Source of the DNA: Bacteroidales bacterium UBA5072
GTDB taxonomy: Bacteria > Bacteroidota > Bacteroidia > Bacteroidales > UBA10428
NCBI GenBank assembly: GCA_002415855.1
Contig: DIAS01000015.1
Span: forward strand, 1 to 64,000
Direction of reading: 5' to 3'
DNA: 64,000 nucleotides
In this document: positions 9,079 to 16,115 of the stretch, piece by piece
Layout: every line of letters starts with the position of its first letter
Numbering within the stretch: the first letter of the stretch is position 1
Notes under the pieces: generated by a model
What the model was told of the DNA's origin: nothing
The model's input: the letters and a program-made list of their open reading frames with translations, nothing else
Database searches by the model: none
Program-made: the position numbers and the translations under genes

Positions 9079-9098
9079 ATTGTTCCACGTGGAACAAT
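9079..9098. promoter_or_regulatory. parS: parS-like centromere site (perfect 20-bp palindrome)
   Basis: The 20 bases form a perfect palindrome whose 16-base core, TGTTCCACGTGGAACA (9081-9096), fits the ParB-binding parS consensus TGTTnCACGTGnAACA at every position. It lies in the 62-base space between the mnmG stop and the uvrC ATG. Reading through it yields the spurious N-terminus MFHVEQ if uvrC is started at a TTG at 9080. That ParB binds here is inference; parB is not in the window. Confidence 0.75.
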
Positions 9099-9118
9099 CA
9101 AGTCAAGCAATCAGCCCC

Positions 9119-10933
9119 ATGGAAGAAAATACCCCAAAACAGGATCTGGTCAATAAACTACCGCAGAAACCCGGCGTTTACCAATTCTTTAATTCGCAGG
9201 GTGAAATACTCTATATTGGAAAGGCCAAGAACCTGCGCAAAAGAGTTTCCTCTTATTTTGTTAACGCTTTGCCATCGAGTTTTAAGCAAGAGGCATTGGT
9301 TAAAAAAATTGCCGATATAAAATACATTCTGGTTGGAAGCGAGTCGGATGCTTTGTTGCTTGAGAATAACCTTATCAAGGAGTATAAACCAAAGTACAAC
9401 ATCCTGCTCAAGGATGATAAAACCTATCCATGGATCTGTATCAGAAATGAACGGTTTCCCCGGGTCATACAAACAAGGACTTATTTGACGGATGGATCGG
9501 AGTACTTTGGCCCTTATACTTCGGGTTTGATGGTGAAAACACTTCTCGATCTGATCAGACAATTATACAAGCTGAGAACCTGTAAGCTTTCACTGGGTGA
9601 AAAGGCGATTCAAAACGGAAAATTCAAACGATGCCTCGAATTTCACATGGGAAACTGCAAGGGACCCTGTGAGGGACTGCAGTCCTCTGAAGAATATATG
9701 CAGGCCATTGTTCAAATAAGGGAGATTTTGAAGGGCAATTATCACCAGGTGATCACGCATCTCCGCCAATTGATGGAACTCTATGCAAAACAATTGATGT
9801 TTGAAGAAGCGGCAGTAATCAAACAGAAAATTGAAATACTTGAAAAATTCAAAGGCAAATCAACCATTGTCAATCCTAAAATTAACAATGTAGATGTCTT
9901 TAGCATAATTGATGATGAAAATTTTGCCTTCGTAAATTTTCTTAAAGTTGTGAATGGGGCAATTGTCCAGGCCCATAATGTTGAGATCCAGAAAGTGCTT
10001 CAGGAAGATAAGAGAGATATTCTGGGATATGTAATTTTCGATTTGCGGGAAAGGTTTAAAAGTGATGCAAAAGAAATTATCGTTCCCTTTCAGCCTCTGG
10101 TAAGTCTGCCTGATCTGATTACTGTTATTCCCTTGCGGGGTGATAAAAGGAAGTTGCTGGATCTGTCCATGCGGAATGCATTTTCCTATCGTTCTGACCG
10201 TATGTCATTTCGGGCAGATGATAAATGGTCTCAACAGGAATCCATGGTATTATCGAAATTGCAAAGCGATTTAAGGTTAAAAACTACACCTTACCACATT
10301 GAATGTTTTGACAATTCAAATCTTCAGGGTTCGGATCCAGTTGCTTCCTGTGTTGTTTTTCAATCTACCAAACCTTTGAAAGCTTCATACAGGCATTACA
10401 ACATAAAAACTGTCAGGGGTCCTGATGATTATGCTTCTATGCAGGAAGTTATGGGAAGAAGATACCGCCATTTGCTGGAGCAAGGCGAAGAGCTTCCGGA
10501 TCTGATTATTGTTGACGGTGGAAAAGGCCAATTGAATGCAGCTGTTAAAGTGCTCAAAGAATTGAATATTTACAATAAATCAGCGATAATCAGCATTGCA
10601 AAACGACTCGAAGAGATTTACGTACCAGATGATCCTGTGCCACTATACCTTGATAAAAATTCGACCAGCCTTAAATTGATTCAGCGGATTAGGGATGAAG
10701 CACACCGTTTCGGAATAACCTTTCATCAGCATAAACGATCGGGTAACCAGTTAAAATCGGCCTGGAACAACATACCGGGTATCGGAGAAAATACCAGGAA
10801 CAGGATACTTAGTACGGAGCCGGATCCTGAAAAATTAAGAAGTATGGATCAGGAGGAATTAAAAAGGACCATTGGCAGTCGGGCGGCGAAAATTTTGCTG
10901 AATTATTTCAAAAATACGGAAGATCACCCATAA
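9119..10933 (+). CDS. uvrC: Excinuclease ABC subunit C
   Basis: 604 residues from the ATG at 9119. Domains in order: GIY-YIG nuclease (KPGVYQFFNSQGEILYIGKA), the cysteine-bearing segment CKLSLGE...GNCKGPCEG, the UVR domain (~residues 200-235), the RNase H-like C-terminal nuclease (HIECFDNSNLQGSDPVASCVVF, LIIVDGGKGQL) and a terminal helix-hairpin-helix pair (WNNIPGIGENTRNRIL). It makes both incisions in nucleotide excision repair after UvrA and UvrB find the lesion. An open reading frame extends to a TTG at 9080, but that extension is the translated parS-like palindrome, so I prefer 9119. It converges on the polyprenyl synthase gene with an 18-base gap. Confidence 0.96.
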   Translation: MEENTPKQDLVNKLPQKPGVYQFFNSQGEILYIGKAKNLRKRVSSYFVNALPSSFKQEALVKKIADIKYILVGSESDALLLENNLIKEYKPKYNILLKDDKTYPWICIRNERFPRVIQTRTYLTDGSEYFGPYTSGLMVKTLLDLIRQLYKLRTCKLSLGEKAIQNGKFKRCLEFHMGNCKGPCEGLQSSEEYMQAIVQIREILKGNYHQVITHLRQLMELYAKQLMFEEAAVIKQKIEILEKFKGKSTIVNPKINNVDVFSIIDDENFAFVNFLKVVNGAIVQAHNVEIQKVLQEDKRDILGYVIFDLRERFKSDAKEIIVPFQPLVSLPDLITVIPLRGDKRKLLDLSMRNAFSYRSDRMSFRADDKWSQQESMVLSKLQSDLRLKTTPYHIECFDNSNLQGSDPVASCVVFQSTKPLKASYRHYNIKTVRGPDDYASMQEVMGRRYRHLLEQGEELPDLIIVDGGKGQLNAAVKVLKELNIYNKSAIISIAKRLEEIYVPDDPVPLYLDKNSTSLKLIQRIRDEAHRFGITFHQHKRSGNQLKSAWNNIPGIGENTRNRILSTEPDPEKLRSMDQEELKRTIGSRAAKILLNYFKNTEDHP

Positions 10934-10951
10934 AGAGTAAGAGCAGGCGCA

Positions 10952-11926
10952 TTATTTGTTTCGGAAGATTGTATAATCAACAAAATCACGCAAAGTATTT
11001 CTTACGTTGGTATCGCCAAAGCCCTCCAACTCCTCCAGAGCTCTGATGGAATATTGCTTCATGGTTTCCTCAGCGAATGAAAGGCCCTGATTTTGGGATA
11101 CAAAATCAAATATCTCCTTGATTTCATGATTTGACCCTCCGGATTTATTGATTAACCGGAGTATTCTTTTCTTTTTAGAGGCCTCGGCTATTTCTAACGC
11201 ATGAATAAGCGGAAGGGTAAGTTTTTTCTCCTTAATATCATTGCCTGCCGGCTTTCCTGACAGGCTATTTATTTGATAATCAAGCAAATCATCCTTAATT
11301 TGAAAGGCGATTCCAAGAAATTCGCCGAAACGGTGCATCTTTTTAACAATTTCATCAGACATACCAACTGACTTTGCTCCGCATGAACTGCAACAAGCTA
11401 TTAACGTAGCTGTCTTTTTGCGAATAACTTCAAAGTACTCTTCCTTTGTTACGGAAAGTTTCCGCGCATTTCTGATCTGCATCAGTTCTCCCTCGCTAAT
11501 TTCTCTAACCGCTTCCGCAACATAATTCAATATCTCATATTCCTTATTGTTGACTGCCAGCAACATGCCCCTGGCAAGCAAGTAATCTCCCAGCAGAACG
11601 GATACTTTTGACTTCCAGATAGCATTAATGGAGAAGAAACCTCTGCGCGAATGTGAGTCATCAACAACATCATCGTGAATTAATGTGGCGGTATGGAGGA
11701 TTTCTATCAATGCGGCAGCCGTGAAAGTAGAAGGATTGGGCTCTCCATGGAGCCTGGCGGAAAGAAATACCAGAATGGGACGCATTTGTTTGCCTTTCCT
11801 CTTCAACAGATAACCCATTACTAGATTGAGGAGCGGTACACGCGTCCTCATGACTTCTTTAAAATACCTGTCAAATTCCAACAACTCCTTTGCTATAGGC
11901 TGCTTAATACGTTCAATGGATGACAT
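10952..11926 (-). CDS. Polyprenyl diphosphate synthase (octaprenyl-type, IspB-like)
   Basis: 324 residues from the ATG at 11926. The frame is open 30 codons further upstream, but AAGGAAAGA stands just before this ATG and the known family N-terminus (MxxIxxIKxPIxxEL) begins here. The two aspartate-rich motifs of trans-prenyltransferases are LIHDDVVDDS and FQIKDDLLDY; GKQMRPILVFLSA, the family's first conserved block, is present. It chain-elongates isopentenyl units at the membrane. The residue pattern suggests a long-chain product, probably the menaquinone side chain in this phylum. A second, shorter-chain-looking synthase lies at 30073. It is transcribed away from the ArsR gene. Confidence 0.9.
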   Translation of the reverse strand: MSSIERIKQPIAKELLEFDRYFKEVMRTRVPLLNLVMGYLLKRKGKQMRPILVFLSARLHGEPNPSTFTAAALIEILHTATLIHDDVVDDSHSRRGFFSINAIWKSKVSVLLGDYLLARGMLLAVNNKEYEILNYVAEAVREISEGELMQIRNARKLSVTKEEYFEVIRKKTATLIACCSSCGAKSVGMSDEIVKKMHRFGEFLGIAFQIKDDLLDYQINSLSGKPAGNDIKEKKLTLPLIHALEIAEASKKKRILRLINKSGGSNHEIKEIFDFVSQNQGLSFAEETMKQYSIRALEELEGFGDTNVRNTLRDFVDYTIFRNK

Positions 11927-12086
11927 TCTTTCCTTATTTGATTCAAATTTAACAAATATCTCATTTAAAATAGTTGAAACTTTTCGAGACGGAACATTCT
12001 TCAGGCTGAACAACAAATCCTGATGTATTTGGTTGTTTTTGGCGTTATTATCGTATGCTGCTGCCTGTTATTGCAAGATATTTATA

Positions 12087-12094
12087 TATATTTG
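12087..12094 (+). promoter_or_regulatory. Probable -7 element of the arsR-type gene promoter
   Basis: TATATTTG matches TAnnTTTG exactly; the nearest TTG upstream is only 13 bases away, so the -33 part is poor. The element would give a leader of about 90 bases before the regulator start. The rest of the 266-base gap 11927-12192 is AT-rich and shows no gene or strong hairpin. Confidence 0.35.
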
Positions 12095-12192
12095 TATATT
12101 ATTGAATTTTGCTTCATTATTTGTCATAACTTTCATGATTTAGGACAGATCGGTACAAAAGGATTTATTTAACAAGTTAATCACTTAAACTA

Positions 12193-12489
12193 ATGAAATT
12201 TGAGGGACTTACGGCAGAACAGTTGGAAAAGGCTGCCAACCTATTAAAAGCAATTGCACACCCGATGAGGATAGCCATCCTGCAATACCTGGATGGGGGC
12301 AAACAAATGAATGTTACCGAAATACATGAATACCTGAAAATTGAACAATCGACTACATCTCATCATTTGGGGATATTGAAGGACAAAGGTATCCTGGGCT
12401 CAAAGCGCGATGGTAAAAACACGTTCTATTATATTAAAAATGAGAATCTGAGCAATATCATCGAATGCGTGAACAAGTGCGCGTGCTGA
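12193..12489 (+). CDS. ArsR-family winged-helix regulator with a C-terminal cysteine cluster
   Basis: 98 residues. The winged helix runs from about 17 to 90: LLKAIAHPMRIAIL (helix 1-2), MNVTEIHEYL, then the recognition helix QSTTSHHLGILKDKGIL and the wing GSKRDGKNTFYYI. The last residues, ECVNKCAC, put three cysteines in a C-x3-C-x-C cluster, which could bind metal or sense thiol oxidation. The classical ArsR ELCVCDL metal motif is absent. It could repress itself or the divergently placed polyprenyl synthase; no operator is evident. A terminator follows at once, so it is a single-gene unit ahead of polA. Confidence 0.88.
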   Translation: MKFEGLTAEQLEKAANLLKAIAHPMRIAILQYLDGGKQMNVTEIHEYLKIEQSTTSHHLGILKDKGILGSKRDGKNTFYYIKNENLSNIIECVNKCAC

Positions 12490-12512
12490 GTATTTTTATA
12501 TTTTTTATCCGT

Positions 12513-12544
12513 GCCGGATGATTTATGTCAGCCGGCTTTTTTTT
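12513..12544 (+). terminator. Intrinsic terminator after the arsR-type gene
   Basis: A stem of GCCGG (12513-12517) with CCGGC (12532-12536), extended inward by TGA/TCA around an A-G mismatch, is followed by eight T residues. It lies between the regulator stop and the polA start. Confidence 0.8.
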
Positions 12545-12561
12545 GCTAAAACCAATCTGTA

Positions 12562-15318
12562 ATGGCTACAAAACCGCGTCTTTTCCTGTTTGATGCCTAT
12601 GCCCTGATCTATCGGGCATATTATGCATTCATTAACAGGCCAATGATCAACTCAAAGGGCATGAACACCTCCGCAACTTACGGATTTACCTCAACCCTCG
12701 CAGATATTTTGAAAAAAGAAAAACCGGATTATGCTGCAGTTGCATTTGATCCGCCTACTCCGACTTTCCGGCACAACATGTTTACCGATTATAAAGCCAA
12801 CAGACTTTCTACACCTGAGGAAATAAAAAATGCAGTGCCTGTCATTAAGCAGATCATCCAGGCTTTTCATATCCCGGTTGTGGAAATTGACAATTATGAG
12901 GCAGATGATGTGATCGGCACCCTGGCAAAAAGAGCAGAAAGAGAAGGTTTTATAACTTACATGGTAACTCCCGACAAAGATTATATGCAACTGGTTTCTG
13001 AACAAATATTCATTCTGAAGCCATCCAGATCAGGGATTGAATATGAGTTAATCGGTATTCCCGAGGTGAACAGGTTCTTTGGTGTGGACCAACCGCAGCA
13101 GGTAATTGATGTGCTTGCACTTTGGGGAGATGCTACGGACAATATACCCGGTGCACCAGGGATCGGCGAAAAAACAGCAAAGGAATTAATCGCCCGTTAT
13201 CAATCTTTGGAGAATCTACTGGAGCATCTGCATGAGCTGAAAGGTCGGCAAAAAGAAAGCCTGTCGGTGAACCGGCAGCAGGTTATGCTGTCCAGGAATC
13301 TGGCCCGGATCAATACGGAGGTTCCGGTGAATATAAGCTTTGGGGAATTTAAGATCCGGCCCTGGGATGAAAAGCTTCTGGCCGAAATCTTTCGAAACCT
13401 TGAATTCAGAAGCCTCTCAAACAGACTCCTGAAAGATGACGAGACTTCTCCTGTACAGGGTACCTTGTTCGACAAACCGCAAGAAATGAACACTAAAGTG
13501 GATACAAAGCTTTCCTCCATATCCAGTATTAGCCACCAGTACCATGTTGTACAGCACGATTCCCAGTTGGATGAGCTGATCGAAAACCTGCTCGAAAAGA
13601 GGGAATTTTGTTTTGATACAGAAACCACCGGCCTGAACACCCGGAGTGCGGAGCTTGTTGGCATATCATTTTCCTATGGCGCTCATGAGGCCTATTACAT
13701 TCCAGTACCTTCGCAATTTGAACAGGCCATGACGTTGTTGAATAAACTTCGTCCGGTATTTGAAAATCCTGCCATAAAAAAGGTCGGACAGAACCTGAAG
13801 TTTGATATTCAAATGCTATTGAACTATCAGGTCTTTGTTAAAGGGGAATTGTTCGATACCATGATCGCCCATTATCTGATACAGCCTGATTTCCGACACA
13901 ACCTCGATTATCTTTCTGAAATCTATTTGAATTACCGGATGGTTCCGATTGAAGATCTGATCGGGAAAAAAGGTGACTTGCAAAGAAATATGCGGGATGT
14001 TGAAATACAGCTTATCAAAGAATACGCATGTGAAGATGCCGATATTTCCTGGCAACTATATCAAATCTTGAGCAGGGAGCTCCAGGAAAGAGGTTTGGTG
14101 CCTCTTGCACAAACAATTGAAATGCCACTGGTACGGGTACTGGCAGAAATTGAGTATGCGGGATTCAGGATTGATAGGGAGGTATTGAAAAAATATGCAG
14201 AGACATTAAGAACAGATTTGCAAAGTATAGAAAATGAGATTTATCTTATGTCTGAATTAAAGTTTAACATTAATTCGCCAAAACAACTGGGAGAAGTCCT
14301 GTTCGAAAAAATGAAAATTGCTGACGGTACCCAGAAAACTAAAACCAAGCAATATTCCACCGGTGAGGAGGTGTTGCTGAAGCTGGCAGATAAGCATCCT
14401 ATTGTTAATAGGATACTTGACTACAGGGCGACACAAAAACTGCTCAGCACGTATGTTGATGCTTTACCGGAATTGATTGATCGGAAAACCGGGAGGATCC
14501 ATACATCTTTTGATCAGGCCTGGGTAAGCACAGGAAGGCTGAGTTCAAGAAATCCCAACTTGCAGAATATACCTATCAGAGACGAACGCGGAAGGGAGAT
14601 CAGGAAGGCTTTCGTTTCTGGTGACGAAGACCATCTGTTGTTATCAGCAGACTATTCACAGATAGAATTAAGGATTATGGCACATTTGAGCCAGGATCCC
14701 AACATGATCGAGGCATTTGTGAAGAATGCCGACATTCATGTCTCTACAGCTGCAAAGATCTATAAAATTGGGGAGGATGAAGTGACTGCAGCAATGCGCA
14801 GCCAGGCTAAAACAGCCAATTTTGGCATAATCTATGGTATCTCATCGTTCGGTCTGTCCCAGCGGCTGAGTATCTCACGTTCTGATGCATCTGCTCTTAT
14901 CCAGGGATATTTTGAAAGCTTTCCTCTGGTAAAAGCTTATATGGACAATGCTATAAGAATTGCCAAGGAAAAAGGGTATGTCGAAACCATTATGGGGAGA
15001 CGAAGATTTTTACCGGACATACATTCTGCTAATGCTGTTGTAAGAGGAGTCGCGGAGCGAAATGCCATCAATGCCCCCATCCAGGGATCAGCAGCCGATA
15101 TCATCAAACTGGCTATGGTGAACATTCAGGAAAAGCTGGGTCGCTTTAAGACCAGAATGATTCTCCAGGTACACGATGAATTGATATTTGATGTCTGGAC
15201 TGCAGAGTTGGAGCAAGTGAAAGCGCTCGTAAAAGCTGAAATGGAACACGTTATGAAATTAAGGGTACCGCTGACAGTGGAAATAGGTACCGGAAGAAAT
15301 TGGCTGGAAGCACATTAA
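12562..15318 (+). CDS. polA: DNA polymerase I
   Basis: 918 residues with all three domains. The 5'-nuclease domain (1-290) has LFLFDAYALIYRAYYAF and EADDVIGTLA. The proofreading exonuclease looks active, since CFDTETTGL carries the DxE metal pair and a later YACEDADISW block is present. The polymerase domain has motif A LLSADYSQIELRIMAH, the O-helix RSQAKTANFGIIYGIS (Phe at the sugar-discriminating position) and motif C LQVHDELIFD. It fills gaps, removes RNA primers and serves repair. The ATG at 12562 lies 18 bases after the terminator T-tract, so the promoter must overlap that terminator or be read-through. It converges with the gene at 15346. Confidence 0.97.
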   Translation: MATKPRLFLFDAYALIYRAYYAFINRPMINSKGMNTSATYGFTSTLADILKKEKPDYAAVAFDPPTPTFRHNMFTDYKANRLSTPEEIKNAVPVIKQIIQAFHIPVVEIDNYEADDVIGTLAKRAEREGFITYMVTPDKDYMQLVSEQIFILKPSRSGIEYELIGIPEVNRFFGVDQPQQVIDVLALWGDATDNIPGAPGIGEKTAKELIARYQSLENLLEHLHELKGRQKESLSVNRQQVMLSRNLARINTEVPVNISFGEFKIRPWDEKLLAEIFRNLEFRSLSNRLLKDDETSPVQGTLFDKPQEMNTKVDTKLSSISSISHQYHVVQHDSQLDELIENLLEKREFCFDTETTGLNTRSAELVGISFSYGAHEAYYIPVPSQFEQAMTLLNKLRPVFENPAIKKVGQNLKFDIQMLLNYQVFVKGELFDTMIAHYLIQPDFRHNLDYLSEIYLNYRMVPIEDLIGKKGDLQRNMRDVEIQLIKEYACEDADISWQLYQILSRELQERGLVPLAQTIEMPLVRVLAEIEYAGFRIDREVLKKYAETLRTDLQSIENEIYLMSELKFNINSPKQLGEVLFEKMKIADGTQKTKTKQYSTGEEVLLKLADKHPIVNRILDYRATQKLLSTYVDALPELIDRKTGRIHTSFDQAWVSTGRLSSRNPNLQNIPIRDERGREIRKAFVSGDEDHLLLSADYSQIELRIMAHLSQDPNMIEAFVKNADIHVSTAAKIYKIGEDEVTAAMRSQAKTANFGIIYGISSFGLSQRLSISRSDASALIQGYFESFPLVKAYMDNAIRIAKEKGYVETIMGRRRFLPDIHSANAVVRGVAERNAINAPIQGSAADIIKLAMVNIQEKLGRFKTRMILQVHDELIFDVWTAELEQVKALVKAEMEHVMKLRVPLTVEIGTGRNWLEAH

Positions 15319-15345
15319 GAATTGTTATCGGCTTGCTGTACCTGC

Positions 15346-16059
15346 TCAGTATTCCTTCACTTTGATAATTTCGTCGAGAAACTTTCCACGTATCTGCTGC
15401 AGACGATCAACATTGGCACGAGGAGCGTAAATGCGCACTACCTCCAGGATCTTTCTCAAGAATATATACCCGGCTGCACAGTCGAAATTGCTGTTATCCA
15501 GATTGTTCTTAACATTCCGTGTAACTGTTTTAAACAACGACCAGTTCAGATGATCCGGGATTGTTACATAAAATGTTCGTTCGTCTTCCAGGTCTTTATA
15601 TACATGATCAGCAAGTCTTTCAAGGCTAAATACTTTATGAATGCTGATCAATCCCGGGTAGTTGATCTTCTTTCCGGGCATGAACTTAATCCCATGATCA
15701 AGATAACACCCTTGTAATTCAGATATTAAAGAGTAATTATTTAATCCTTTAATTCGGATCCCGTAAAGTTGGGTATTGTGGGTGAATATTTCAGCGGGAC
15801 AAGCATCAAAATTGATCCCTGCGTAATTGCACATCTGTTCAGAAATCCTGAAAATTGTTTCAGCAGGATATTGTTTATTGGTAATCAGAAAAATGGAATC
15901 CGGTTTTGAATCGTGGGGCATATTTTCTCCGTGATAGCCGGGAAAGGGTTCAAGGTTCTCAAGCACCAGCGTGTTTTGTAAAACATAATGATCTACGTGC
16001 TGCAGGACTTCTTCTTTCAGAAGATACCCTAATGATTCAATCAAATGCTGCTTTTCCAT
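15346..16059 (-). CDS. Uncharacterised protein
   Basis: 237 residues; I do not recognise the family. There is no signal peptide or membrane segment, so it is probably cytoplasmic. The composition is that of a folded soluble protein, with scattered aromatic residues and four cysteines spread through it (in QMCNYAG, FDACPAE, QGCYLD and FDCAAG). An N-terminal helical stretch (LIESLGYLLKEEVLQHV) precedes a long mixed region, and the end is basic and helical (IRGKFLDEIIKVKEY). It follows the hybrid kinase gene on the same strand after 56 bases, so it may be co-transcribed with it. It carries no recognisable receiver, DNA-binding or Hpt domain. Its coding character is clear from length and codon pattern. 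Confidence 0.7.
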   Translation of the reverse strand: MEKQHLIESLGYLLKEEVLQHVDHYVLQNTLVLENLEPFPGYHGENMPHDSKPDSIFLITNKQYPAETIFRISEQMCNYAGINFDACPAEIFTHNTQLYGIRIKGLNNYSLISELQGCYLDHGIKFMPGKKINYPGLISIHKVFSLERLADHVYKDLEDERTFYVTIPDHLNWSLFKTVTRNVKNNLDNSNFDCAAGYIFLRKILEVVRIYAPRANVDRLQQIRGKFLDEIIKVKEY

Positions 16060-16115
16060 GACTGTAATTATTTAAGGGTATATAAGTTTGACAAACTTAA
16101 AGCCGCTCCTGTGTT

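Noticed and set aside
9080..9118. TTG start for uvrC giving the N-terminus MFHVEQ
   Set aside because: The extension is the translated parS-like palindrome; the ATG at 9119 sits just before the conserved GIY-YIG start.
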